In this document: positions 10,058-22,700 of the stretch, in pieces | Layout of the letters: the number at the start of each line of letters is the position of its first letter | How positions within the stretch are numbered: the stretch's first letter is position 1 | Source of the DNA: Lojkania enalia | Lineage: Eukaryota; Ascomycota; Dothideomycetes; Pleosporales | Direction of reading: 5' to 3' | DNA length: 64,000 bases | Assembly: GCA_010094045.1 (NCBI GenBank) | Contig: ML986592.1 | Span: 325,921 to 389,920 of the forward strand | Made by a program: the position numbers and the translations under genes | The notes under the pieces: model-generated | The model's input: the letters and a program-made list of their open reading frames with translations, nothing else | The model's database searches: none | Told to the model about the DNA's origin: nothing

Positions 10058-12413
10058 GGCATGGCGGGCAGTCACCGTGCCTGCGTTTAGATTTTGGTGG
10101 TGAAGAATATCGTGGACCCTGGGCGCTAGCACGTCGGGCCGAAAGGAAGCTGTCGCGTGTCGTGTGGGGTTCTTTTGATCATCAACCTTGAAACCACTTT
10201 CTTGAATATCTATTCTTTGCATCCTAGAACACACATTTCAAACGAAACATCAATTGACTTATGACCGCCCGAATCTCTTCCAACAGTTTATCCGCCTGGG
10301 GTTTTTCGCACGAAGTACCGCTAGTTACTTGAATAACTTCAACATACCTTTCGAGCCGCGAACGGCGTGTGAAATATCCCTCGAGGTAATAGATCTCGTA
10401 GACGAGCCCATGTCTTTGTTTGTGCTATTGCAACCGTTTGTGTAGTGGGTTGCAAGGAGGGACAATTACAATTCCCTGTTATCTATGGCCGAGACATGCT
10501 GGGCACCTGACTGGTCCCGGCACCAGCATTATGGGACGGCGAAAGAGCTTGGGAGATGCCGTCAGAGTTAGAGAGACTTGAGTACGTCCCCAAAACTGAG
10601 CTTAGGCCATGATGCTCGGCCATTATCAATTCAACCCTTGCTCCGCGCGAATTTCTGAAATGACGAGCGATCTCTGCCGTATGACGAGATTTTCTGATGA
10701 CTCGTTCCATCCATCCTTTCTGCTACGAACATTTTAATATGTCTTCCTTCCGGCTTGCTTCACGCCGCTTGCTGCGCAAAACACTTTGGCAAGTGTCTTA
10801 CAGCCTTTTATAACTTCGCCTTCATCTCTCCTAATACATTCATCTTATCGCACAAGAAACTTATCATACATCTTGGACAATTTGCAAAGTCTAGAGACAT
10901 TTGTAGGCCCGTCTTTATTTCTGCCTGCTTGAAGAAGGTGAGACGGTTGACTGCTTGTACGCAGTGGTAAGCAATGGTAGCCTGCATGCATTTTCGTACA
11001 GCGGCAGCCCAGGAGCCCAGAGCCTATCAGGCACGCCTGCAAGGCAAGATCTTGCAGTCTGCATACTGGAGCCGTATGAGGCTGTGATCGACGTTGAAAC
11101 GTCCGAGTACTATCCGATTATACAGGTCCCCGGCTTCTAGTCGGCGAACGTGGGATATATGAATGGACGCACCATGTGTGGCAGCGATTTCAAGCCATGT
11201 TGTCATCATACTGCTGGCCCTGCTCATCTGTCATTGCAAATTTTCCTTGCTCAAAAAGCAAAAAAGTGCTTAGATGAGTGGGTGTCGAGCGTGAAGTCGT
11301 GGCGTTGCTGGAACGCAACGCTCCATGAGGCACTGTGTAACACGGCTACGAGCACAGCGCTATCGAAGAATACTCGCCACCCTTTGGGAGATTACGCACA
11401 CTCGTCTGAATCAACGATCGTAACCCGCGTTACCCATCGTGGGTCACTGGCTGGCTGCGAGGGTGGGGGGTTTGTGCTGTACGCACCGCCACAGACTGCG
11501 CCATTAATCTGTGGCGTAATCATACAACTGTGAGCTGACGACACCCTTAGAACAGTAGAAAAGGCAGCTGAAAGATGTCGCTTCGTATTGGGGGATGGAT
11601 GTAGCGGTACTTGGGCATCAATCTGGCAGAGTTTTTTGCATGCGGAAGTGCATGTCATCTAGAACAGATCGTCCTGGAGTTGCATCTGGATGTGTGGGCA
11701 GTCCGTTTGCTGGGAAGCATTTGGCCAGTATGAGCAGCGACACGTCGCCAAAAGATGCATCAATCAATTTATGCTCCAGGAAACAGATGCCTCCGTGCCA
11801 ATGGCAGACGGCCCAAAAACGATGCTGGCTGGCGATACGCTGCCCGCATATTCGGCCGCGGCGCTCTAGCGAGTCTTGGAGGTCCTGTTACAAGGCGACA
11901 CGCCAGCCAACCTCGTTGCACTTCCGCTTTCCCCGGCCTCCTCCTCCGTGCCCGCGAATGCCAGCGCGAGACGTCTCAGGCTCACGATAGAGTGCGCGCG
12001 GGCAGGGCACCGACTGGCGAGTTCTACCGAAGCCTGCTAGCTCCCGATTCTTGCGCCTGACCAACCCTCTCTCCCACGCCGTGCGCCAGTGCGATCATGG
12101 TGGCTCTACCGGGCCTCTAGCATTTGCCTCATCTTTACGGTTGCAACCGACAATTTGCCCGCTGTACTGAGGGCGCCCGATGCCTTATTAAAGCTTTGTC
12201 TGCTGCCGTGACGCCGTTTGAGACGAACCGCATAGATAGCACCATTTGGTTTATTCATTCGGCCCACCTTGAGCTTGGATCACTTTCCCTGACCGCCTCC
12301 TGGGCGAGCGAGCGACTTGTTGGCCCAGTACCGCACCTCGACGCTGTTGAACGTTGCACCGCACGCCTCGCACGAGAAGCCCAGCAGCGGTGAACCTGCA
12401 AGCAGTCGGCATC
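10058..12413. other. Intergenic region, about 2.3 kb
   Basis: Divergent promoter space between DUG2 (-) and the unknown gene at 12414 (+). Normal base composition, only short scattered ORFs in all frames, none with a recognisable domain or a splice chain I could extend. I see nothing further. Confidence 0.5.
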
Positions 12414-13726
12414 ATGGGCGTGGGAGAGACCATCACCGTCATCAATCGGTCGGGCAAGGTCGTAAGCAGCGTGAGTGCAACCCCCACCCTCTACCTGACG
12501 TGCTAGTACTCACTCGTCTGCCGTAGAGCAAGCACCTCGTCAGCGTCTTCAAGGAGGCCAAGTCCGCCTACCGCGAGCGCAAAGCAGAGATCAAAGCCGA
12601 GCGTGAGGCTGCCTACCAAGAGAAGAAGCTCCGCGAGGGTGTCAAAGCCCTCCGCTTCGACGACGATGTCCGCTCGCGAGCATCATCGCGCCATTCCAAG
12701 GGGACGCACCGCTCCAAGTCCCACCGCCATCCACGTCCACCAATGAAGCGTGGCTTCACCGACAGCTTCTACGCCAACGACGACCCCGCTCGAGACAGCC
12801 ACCGCCGTCGCCGTTATGAACAAGACCTCGCTGGAGATGCGCATGAGAGCCACAGACGAGAGCTGCAGAGGAGGCAGACGGATCTCCCTCTCGAGCATCA
12901 CAAGACGACCCGTTCGAAATCGGAGCCGTACATCGACATGGACCTGGCATACGGAGAGCTCCCGCCACCCCTCCCTTCTCCCCGATACAGCGATGGAGAG
13001 CTGCGGGAGAAGGCATCGAAGCTGACCATGATCCTGGACGAGGCCAATTGCCTCCAACACTCCGTCACGTCAATGATCGAAAACCTCCAAAAGAACCCCG
13101 ATGCCCTGGCGGCCGTAGCGCTCACACTTGCCGAGATAAGCAACATCGTCGGGAAGATGGGACCGGGCATCCTCACGACATTAAAGGGCAGCTTCCCGGC
13201 CGTAGTTGCCCTCTTAGCCAGCCCGCAATTCATGATCGCCGCAGGGGTTGGCGTTGGCGTGACAATCGTTGCCCTCGGCGGCTTCAAAATCATCAAGAAA
13301 ATCCAGGCACAAAAGGAGGAAGCCAGGGCTATGGAAGTGCCCTATCAACAAGAGCCTTTGCAACTTGACGAACTTGAATCGCAAGAACTCAGCCGCATTG
13401 AGATATGGCGGCGCGGCATCGCCGAAGTCGAGGCCGAAAGCACCGGAACGACTGTCGATGGCGAATTCATAACGCCCGCAGCATCGCGCCATCTAGTCGC
13501 CGCCGGGGTTCTAGATGAAGAAGACCTCAAGTCAAGGAGAAGTGTCAGGCACAAGGAGCGAGAGGATAAAGAGCGCCGTCCCAAGTCGCATAAAGCCAAG
13601 TCCGTCAAAAGCACCCGCACTTCCGGTACAACGCGCAGCAAGACAGTCAGGGAGAGCAGTAGCAAGAGCAAGAAGAAGGAGCCATCTACGCTCCGTAGCC
13701 TCTTCCGCTCGCATAGCCTACGGTGA
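12414..13726 (+). CDS. Conserved fungal protein of unknown function with central hydrophobic segment
   Basis: Two exons, 12414-12470 and 12527-13726, giving 418 aa. The 56-nt intron has a GTGAGT donor and a CTGAC branch site. The N-terminus MGVGETITVINRSGKVV followed by HLVSVFKEAKSAYRERKAE is, as far as I recall, conserved in many filamentous fungi as an uncharacterised family. Then comes a long Arg/Lys/Glu-rich stretch, a helical region (about 190-250), a Gly/Val-rich hydrophobic segment (FMIAAGVGVGVTIVALGGF) that could span a membrane, and a basic, Ser/Lys-rich tail. There is no enzyme motif. The composition suggests a scaffold or membrane-associated protein, but that is only a guess. The ATG is chosen because the short first exon restores the conserved N-terminus. 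Confidence 0.75.
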
Positions 13727-15119
13727 CCAGTTCCATACCTTGATTTTATCATAGCGTTCGGCGTTTCGCATCTCTTTTTATTTCATATCAATAGACTCGC
13801 GCAGCAGGCCAGGTGCTCACGTCTATTCTTGTCAGTACTCTGGCGAGTGGATTTTGGCGTTGTGTTTATATACCTCAGCGTTCTTGCATTGTTCTCCGTC
13901 GAGCCTGTTCTCTAAAAGCTGGTCGGCTTAGTCTTGTTTTGGATGCTGTAATGACCACGATTTTCTAGTTGCTTGTACGTATCGTCTTCCGGAATGCATA
14001 CGATTATACGACTTTTTGTGCCATGTTCGGTCAATTCATTTGATCTCCTTCCCTAACTCCGCACCAAAATCCTCACACGCTAATGATCACCATGCATGCC
14101 TTGTCCAAGTCCAAACATTAAACGAGGCTTATTCCAAACTTAATCGGGCGAGACCCGCTCTGACACCATTCAGCCAACGTCGAAGTCGGGAATAGCAGCG
14201 CACCTCACGAGCATCGTCTCAGCAACTGGCGGGGTCTCAGCGTCCGAAACGGGAATTTGTGGGGATCTCGAAACGGAAGCCTCGATCGCCGCGCCTGTCG
14301 TTTCACGGAAGTTGCTACCCGCACTGGGCGAAGACAAATTGATGACGCGGTCTACGATGCTTCGCTGGTGAGAAGGACATTCTCAGGGCTGGTGGCGGGA
14401 TGAGAGGGCCTGCCTGATCGACATAGGGAGACGACGCAGAGAGGGCTGGAGAGGGACGCCGCCTTCCACGGCGTTCCAGGCACTGCCAGAAGCTCGTTTG
14501 CTTCTGGCATCTCACTTGTCGGCCGAATTGGGGATCTCTATGTGCCCTCTCTTGATTCCACAGCTAAAAACCATTTCCACGAGTCAATTCCCCGGCCGCT
14601 AAATCGCGAACTGCTCATCGCTCACTCCAATCCACCCATCAGGTTCATCCCAACAAACCATTGCATGCGGAGGAAAAGAGTGGCACTCCACACCACCACT
14701 GTTTCGACATCTTGGACGCTGCGAGTTACAGACCATAGCACTGCGCAACCGTGTCCGATTCACCACCCTGCCTGAGAGAATTCCCATTGGCGCGCCACCA
14801 TCAACGTTCCCAGCTACCTTCTTACCAAGGCGCGAGTTCCTTTGCCTGATCGACCAGCAGATCTCATGACAGACTCCTTTTAGAAGAAACAAAGCGGGGC
14901 CCGAGACGGGACGAAGCCACCTCCTCGCCCTCTTCAAAAAAGCTATATCAATGCAGCGTATGGATTCATATTTCAGCATTCTTTCTCAATCCTTCTAGCC
15001 CAACATAAACTTGCCTGTTCTTTATTCCTACTCCTTCATCTATCCACCCCATTTCCCGCTGCAAGCCAGCTCCCCTTCCCATTCACTGCCGGCAGTATCC
15101 TCCAACCCAACCACCCAAA
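13727..15119. other. Intergenic region, about 1.4 kb
   Basis: 3' UTR of the preceding gene followed by the promoter of the secreted-protein gene. The last 100 bp before 15120 are C/T-rich, as is common upstream of fungal start codons. No gene recognised. Confidence 0.5.
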
Positions 15120-16789
15120 ATGCACATATCCTATCCCCTCACCCTCGTCCTCGCAGCCCTCCCGCTCATTTCCGCAGCCCCGTACCCCTCCCTTAACAAA
15201 AAATCCCTCGTAGGTCCCCTCACACCTCCCTTCCCCCACTATCTCACTTAAACGCTAAACAGGACTCGACTAAAGACTTCGCAAGTAATAATCTCCCTAC
15301 CCATTTCGTCAGCAAGTTCAAGACGTCACGCGCCGCAGAGCAGATGGCGCGTAACGCCATCCAGCGTAAGAGACAACTGGATCAGATTCTGGGTCAGTTG
15401 ACGGGGGGTACGGGCGGGAGTGCGGCGGGTGCGGATCTACTAGGTGGGTTGCTTGGAGGCGGGAACGGACAGGGGCAAGCCGGGCAAGGCGCGGGTGGGA
15501 ATCCCCTGGGAGGATTACTCGGCGGAAATGCGCAGCAGGGTCAAGCAGGCGGAGATCCGTTCGATGGGTTGCTTGGGGGCAATCAGGGGCAAGATCAGGC
15601 AGGTGCTGGGGGTGATTTACTTGGTGGGTTGCTTGGTGGGAATGCGGGTCAGAGTCAGGCTGGTGCTAGTATCTATTTTCGTTCCGCTGGCTTGTTTTCT
15701 TGTGATTGCTAATGTTTTGAAGGTGTAGCAACGACGACGGCGACTCAGAGTTCGGCGGTCGCTGCAACGAGCGCGGTGGCTGTGGGAGGTAATCCCGGTG
15801 CTGCGGTAAGAGTTCTAGCATAGTTAACTACCAAGTAGATCTTGACGCGCAAAATAGAACGCTGGAACCGCAGGCACCGCAGCCGGAGCGGTATGTCAAA
15901 CACACTTCCATCCTATGTTCCTAATACTAATCCACCGAGCAGGGCACCGCGGGCGCCGTACGTCCGCTCTACTCTAGCCCTAAATTATCTATCACTATTA
16001 ACTAACATAAAAGACAACAATCGCAATTCCCAACGCAAACTCCACCACAGCCCCTGCCGGTCCGTCTCCCCATCACGCATTCCTACCGCGCACCTAACTT
16101 TCTTCCAGCCTCTAACCTCCCAGCATCCTGCAACGCCGGCGCTATACAAGGTACGTTCTTTCCCTTGCTCGATTTAAACAATTTTTTTTTTGTTTAAAAA
16201 ATAAAAAAGAGGATCACCGAACTAATATCCAATTGTGTTAGCCGCAGCCGCAATACCCATAGCTTTTCAACCTGGTACACCACCTCCAAACCCTCATCAG
16301 CAACACTAACTTCTAACCAACGAAAAGATGCTGCCGCATTAGGTACACCTGGAGCCGCTAATGCAGAACCACTAGCCGCAGCCGCTCCGGGTACGTCTAC
16401 GCCTTCTCTCCTTATTACAATCTCAACTACAATCCCTATTTCTAACATATCTATCCCAGCTGCAGCAAGCCCCGGCGCACAACTCCCCAGCGTAACTCCC
16501 GAGACGGGGAATCAACTTAGTACGCCCCCTCACCCTCTCCCATCCCTTCTAATCACAGCCTTTTCTAAGGGGGAGTGCATAGGCATTGAGCAACAGACTC
16601 CCACTACGTCGGGAGCGCAGCCCGGTGAGCTCCCGCCACTGTTTACGATGCGCTTAATTGCTAATGAGATGGGTAGGCGCTGCGGGGAATGCAAACGTAG
16701 CCGGGCTTTCGCTGGGTGCAGAGTTGGCGGGGGGGGGAGTGAGCGAGGATGCGACCGTGGGCGGCGTGGTTGGAGGTAGTGATGAGTAG
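15120..16789 (+). CDS. Secreted low-complexity Gly/Ala-rich repeat protein, 12 exons
   Basis: Hand-built model keeping one frame over 12 exons: 15120-15209, 15263-15668, 15723-15805, 15858-15890, 15943-15957, 16014-16059, 16109-16150, 16242-16274, 16328-16390, 16460-16519, 16559-16624, 16677-16789 (349 aa). The N-terminus is a classic signal peptide (MHISYPLTLVLAALPLISAA). Exon 2 encodes repeated D/N-x-LGGLLGGN units with GQ/QAG linkers; the rest is Ala/Gly/Thr/Pro-rich. Exons 4-11 are only 15-66 nt. Most later introns are phase 1 with GTACGY-type donors. There is no catalytic domain and few cysteines. It may be a cell-surface or extracellular structural protein, or a candidate effector. The intron at 16520-16558 is short (39 nt), so exons 10-11 are the weakest part. 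Confidence 0.65.
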
Positions 16790-17186
16790 ACATAGACGGG
16801 TGTGATTGAGTGTAGGACGAGTGTTGTGGAGGATACGTGGGATCGGGGGAGAAGGTATCTGGAGTAGGGAAAGAAATGTATATAGAATTGGGATGAAATG
16901 CATAGGATGCGCTCGTTTTCCAATCCGCTGTCTAGTTGGTGGTGGCTGTTGCTTGTGTGAAGCGAGAATCTTCCTCTAAATTTCAAAGCATCGCACTCTA
17001 CAAAATACATTAAAGCATTTCCGTTAGTGCATTCCCTGTAGTGGCTAAATAGCCCGCTCCGAGTCTACCCATCGCCTGAAAACATATAGGTAACCCCACT
17101 CCAAAACCCCATACATAAACACGGCCAAAACATCAAACCACGCTTCCTCTACAGGTAAAGGCCATAAAAGGCAAAGGTAAAACCCT
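16790..17186. other. Convergent 3' intergenic region
   Basis: About 400 bp between two converging genes. It holds only their likely 3' UTRs; no ORF or RNA gene recognised. Confidence 0.5.
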
Positions 17187-18861
17187 CTACCTCCGTCTCG
17201 CCATCCCTACAACCGTCACCTCCCCTGTCCCAACCTCCACCTTCCACCCCTCCTTAAGTAACATCTGAACAACTGCAGGACCAATCTTGCCTTTCCCACC
17301 CTCACTATGGCGGCCCAGGCCTGTAATGACGCGATACCCGTCCCCCACACCCGTTCCCCCACCACCGGGAATTCTCTGCTCGCCCAGAGCATCCCACCAG
17401 TCCCTTACGCGCTCCTTCGCGATCCGCGTCGCGCTGTTCACATTAACGCCGTGCAGATCGAGGACCGTAGGGGACGATTGCGAAGACACGAGGGCTTCGG
17501 CTTCGGACTCGGTCATGGTTCTTAGACTGGCGGAGAGGTCGCGGCCGACTTGGGCATAGTAGCCGGCGGCAGCTTTCATGAGCGGGTTTGATTTGCCTTT
17601 GCGGTATGCGGCCGAGGCTTGCGTGAACGCTTCACCGCGGGCGGCGGAGAGGGAAGCCGTTGTTCGGGGTAGTGCGGACGGGGGCAGGGCTGGTAGTTTG
17701 GTGAGCGAGGTCGGCGTTGGGTCGGAGAGATTTACGGGGGCGTATTGTGGGATTACGTTGATGCTGCCTTGCGATTGGGCGCTGGTTCCCGGTTGGATGG
17801 TTAGTGCCTTTGCGAGTTCGTGAGCGTTTGCGGTGGAGGGTACGGAGAGGCGGATAAGCGCCATAGCGTGTGCAAGGTCCAGTGTAGGGAAGTCGGAGTT
17901 GAGGTCCAAAGCATTCTTCAGGAGAGCGCCATTCGGTTCCTGGTTCTTGCAATTAGTTGCAATGTCTTTCTCAACCAGTGCCATTATGGTTGCAGAGATT
18001 GAAGCACCATTTCTGTGATACAGAGAGGATATCGCAGCTGAGGTGAAGGTTGTCCGGCTCGCAATGAATGCTACATCACGATTGCCCTCGAGCCATTTGT
18101 TGGCTGGCAGTCGAGAGGATAAGTCGGTCTCCGAAATTGAAGACAGAGAGGAATCAGAATGGCGCACTATCTTGTACTTCCTCTTTCCCTTTCCTTTCTT
18201 TCCGCGATGGGGTACGTGGTGTTCTTCTGCAAAGGCATCAATTCCCTTGGTGACGACAACTTCTTCGCTAGGGCTTGACTGGGAGTCTTCAAAGTATACC
18301 TGATTCAACAGCTCATCCGAAGCTCTGCTGAAATCATTGCTGCACTTTTTGAGCGTATAAGCCACCAGCTCGGATCGCAGCGTCGGAAAAGTCTCAACGA
18401 GCAAGAGCTCCTTTGTGCGCGTATCAAAATGTTGGGTTTCCTGAAAATAGCCGCCCTCCGAAGAGTCCTCTGAGCCAGAGCCGGAACTTGCTCCGAGGCT
18501 CAATGTAGATAGATTATTTGACAGGTTCGTACAATCGGTCGCCGTGGTCTGTGAAGCCCAACTCTCAGGGTTAGACTCGGCTTCTGAAGAGCTTGGTTTG
18601 CTGGGGTTGCTTCGCACTTGACCTCCGCTGTTGCCAGAGGGATCGAAATCCGTTGACTGTTCGTCCTGCGCTGTCTGTTTGATTCCGTCTAGAAGACTCC
18701 TGGCTGATTGCACGCCATCTGAAGTCTCCGCGAAGTCCCAGTAGATTGCGTGAACGAGTGCGGGGTCTATCGGAGGGCAATATTCCTTCTAGGAAAAGTG
18801 AGCGATACACCCAGTGGTGAAGCCGATCCCGTACCTCTAAGATTTCTAAATTTTCATCCAT
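17187..18861 (-). CDS. CUE + DUF1771 + Smr domain protein (Cue2/N4BP2-like putative endonuclease)
   Basis: Exons 18861-18835 and 18788-17187, separated by a 46-nt intron; 542 aa. The 9-codon first exon (MDENLEILE) joins to KEYCPPIDPALVHAIYWDF, a helical N-terminal segment. A CUE-like ubiquitin-binding helix bundle is visible at about residues 137-176 (VETFPTLRSELVAYTLKKC). The DUF1771 helices are at about 394-434 (GEAFTQASAAYRKG...NPLMKAAAGYYAQ). The Smr domain is at about 451-540, with LDLHGV and the TGLGRHSEGG loop. This order is that of the Smr family containing yeast Cue2, which cleaves mRNA at stalled ribosomes in no-go decay. The same role here is inference from architecture. Confidence 0.85.
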
Positions 18862-19732
18862 CTTTTGATTTCGTGTGTTTTTGTCTCTTTACAGGAATAT
18901 TAATCAAGTGCATACTCGGAACTCCCTAAAAATTATAACAAGCGAATGTCCAGAGCATAGAAAGCCTGAATACAAGAAGCTTAGGACTGGTATTCCGAGC
19001 CTCAATTGGAATGGGCTGCGGGGGTGTTGAAGAGAAAGTGGTTTAGTAAGAGGTGAGGTTCAAATAAGGTGGCATGCGGCACCGGAGGCTTATCAGAAAT
19101 TGCCAAGCCGTCAAACAGTCACTCAACTAACACAAAACAAATAACAATAGGGGCGGTGACCGACAGCAGGCTTAACATAGTCAAGACGGGGCAACGCAGT
19201 AGTTTGTGAATGGAAAATAATTGACGGCTGAAACCTGCTTTCATCAACGTCATAGGTTTAGATGAGTTAGGCCCACCGCACCATGATGGCACTAGTGCCG
19301 CTTCGTTTGCACCACCAACTGCACAACGCAATCATTCAATTTATGATCCATTGAATTATAGACAGCTGTGACTATCTAGCACCACAAGCCACACCCGTGG
19401 TGTTTCTTCTACGAAAGGATTAATACACGAATTCATAACTCCGGAGCCTTGGGACACCCCAAACCCCCCCATCTGATGCATTCATTCCATACTAGGGAGA
19501 CAAAAAAAACATCCTTTTAGGTAAAAAACAAGACGTGGTCCATAATCCATGCCCATCCTCGGGAATCACCATACTTAAAATAAACATGCCCCCCGCCATG
19601 TAAAGAAACTACAAAATGCAATCTGATGAGGGCCAGCTCGATTATTTGCCCAAAGACACCGGCCGTGAGTGGTTCCATACGCCGCTCCAACCATGCCCTG
19701 CAACCGGGGTATGGCCATGATTCGTGATGATA
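18862..19732. other. Intergenic region, about 0.9 kb
   Basis: Upstream of the Smr gene and downstream of UFD4, both on the minus strand. No gene recognised; the 19500-19730 part is probably UFD4 3' UTR. Confidence 0.5.
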
Positions 19733-22700
19733 TTATGAAAGATGGAAGGCGCCCTGACCTTCCTTGATAGCAACATTCAATTTCTCTCGGAGAACATCCA
19801 TGCTACTGTAATCGGGCATCTTGAGATAGTTGACACAAGTCATAACGCTCGGAAGATAATCATCCGAGGTGTAAGGTGGCTCACTCGGCTTGCAGACGAC
19901 CGTGAACATTGGCGTAAGACTCTTAAATCCTGAAACAATGTTAGAACGCCCACCGTATGGCCTCCGAACGGCAAGAACTTACCTCCAATTGGGAGCTTGG
20001 GACTGCCGGTGACAAATTGAAGGAAGTCGCGTCGCTGCTGACTCGAAAGCTCGCTCATAACTTGCAAAAGATTACGAACACTTTTAGAGTCCAGATTATA
20101 GCCGTGATCAGCCTTGATAGAATCCATCAGAGCTATATGCCGGTTAGCGATTAATGTTAAACTAAAATTGTCCGCTACTTACTCTCGAGAGACCAGTCCT
20201 CCTCGACTCGACCGAACAACATAACAAGTTCATCGGGAGTGAATGCCTTCAACGCAGAATAAGGAAAGACTTGTGAGAAGCCTGCGCGGAAGGCATCGAC
20301 CTGGCGCTGTACCCCAGAGCCCAGTGTGAAATCAAGTACCTTGTCCACATATTTGTCGACGTTGTCGATAGCAACAGATATATCTTGACCATTGTCCACA
20401 AGCTCGATGGATGGATATCCTGGAAGTGTGAAATCAAGGCCGAGATCCTCAACACGAGAATCATCGATTGCAATGCTTTGCAAAGCCTCAACCTTCTGGG
20501 CAGCCGTTAGGCTGCCATTCTCGTCGATCTGCTTCTTCGCATTTGCGAACCTCCTCAGAAGCTTAAGGGCATTGGCGAGATCATTGTCAACAGATTTAAC
20601 AGAACCAAGAGACGGAGTGACGGCAGCATTACCCTCACCAATGCGGAAAAAGGTTGGGTTGAATGATACGTCAATGATTCTAGAATCGAGCATGGACCGC
20701 GCCACGAATTTGCCCAGCATCTTAAAAAGATGAAGGACCTTCTTGCCATTCTCCGCATCGGCTTGCTCTGCACTCATAGGCGCGGGAAATAAACCGCGCT
20801 TTCCAAAGGCGTACTCATCGTCGTCATTAGACTCATTCTCCCTCCAAAGTTTGAGTTTTTTCTTAGAGAACTCCTTCGAGACAGTTGAATAGAACTCCAA
20901 AGTGGGCCCTAGGCCAGTGCCGACCTCTTCAAAATACTCGACTTCGAGGACGCTAGGCGAAGAACCGTATAATTCCATCACCTTGACTGCAGACTCAAGA
21001 ATTCGGGTCCTAGAAATTCGGACCTTCTGGCGCTGGAGCCTGCCTAGGAAGGGGCGCTCGTCACGATGACGGTCATGCCTGGAATCGTTCGATGACTGAG
21101 AGTTCTGCCATCGAGTCATAGAGCGTGAATAGCCAAAGGATGTTGATTGAAGGAACAAATGACGCGTCTCGAATGGGAACAAGAACGGATAGAGACGGGC
21201 TAAATCCTCGCTCCAGCTGGGTAAACAGTTGCTAGCAACGATCAACGGCTCTTCCAGTTGTCGATTAAGCTTAGCAGTCAATTTGGTATTGACAAATTGT
21301 GCTAGTGGTTCTTTGTTAAGCTTGATCTGGTCACGATTTTCAGACAAAACGTCATCAAGGTTGGAATTCATGCCATGGAGTATGCTAAGCAGTTGGAGAA
21401 TGCCAGAGGTCACCGGAAACTTGTCTAATGACTGCGGCATTCCGGACACACTGCCTGTAGACTCAGGGGGTGGAGTCAAGGACTGTGATTCTGTAGGTGG
21501 AGGCCCAGAGACACGCTTAAATTTGATCGTATGAATAGCGCCCCACACTGCTCGGGGGCCGAGATCAGCCGGCTGAGCTTGATTGAAATGCACTGCCCGA
21601 TAGATGGTAGTCTCATTAGAGATGGGCTGTTCATTAACACTGAACTCAATATGCCAATCCTGGGGAGTCGATTGGACTGCTGCAGCATACGATAAAGCCC
21701 CTGCCGAACCTCCTAGGGCTTGCTGCAATGACGAACCACGGAGCAGTGCAGACAAACGCTGAGAGGAGCTTGCAAAGCGATCTGCTGGAGACTGCCGTGC
21801 GGAAGACTGGCCTTGCACGGGTGTGGCTACCCTTGTCCCATCCTCTTTTCGTGCCGTAATCTTTCCTGTTGATGCAACCTCTAGGTTCACTGCAGACGGA
21901 TCCGGGGCTTCTTCTTCCATCTCATCTTCTAAATCGTCTACGATGGCATCTAAGGCACTATCTTCCTCTAGCGAATCCTGATCAGAGAGACGCTCTTCAT
22001 CGGCACATTCAACCGGATCCTGATTGCTATTCGCCTTTGGTAACGCAGGTGGCAGTGGCGGTGGTGGTGGCGGAGGAGCTTGGGCTTGATGCCTCCGGCT
22101 AGATCGCCTCGTCTTTTCGTTAGGTGTGGAGCTTGGCCCCGCTTGGGTATCACTGGAAGAGCTTGTGGGTTTTGATTTCGACGACTTCCTTGAGGCCGTT
22201 CGGTTTGTAGCATCATTCGGGGGTTGTGGAGGTGGAGGAGCAGGGGTTCGCCCTTCTGCAAGCGCTGCGGCATATGCTGCAATCGTGTCTCTATTCCGTG
22301 AACCACGAGGCCTCTCCGCTATACTGATACGCGGGCGCAAATAATCGTCCAAAGCTTTGAATGTGGCAATGGCATGAATCGAGACCATGATATTACGATA
22401 GGCCTTCGGGATACCAGAGTCTTCATCAGCAACAAGCTTCAGTCTCAACTGCTTCGCCAGCATCGACGTGGCACTCCCTCGGCTATCATATGAGTGCTGG
22501 TGGACTGTAATCACCTCGAAATGCTCGGCCCTACTGAGAAGATCTTGAAGCTTACTGACCAACACGCTAAAAGGTGTGGCCGGGGAAGCGCTGCTCGCTG
22601 TCTTGATCTTGCTCTTATTGCTTGAGCCCATGAAAGCCTCCAAAAAGAGGGATCGGGGATCGACAGCCTTTGTTGGAGAAGACTTGGAGAAAACTTCGAG

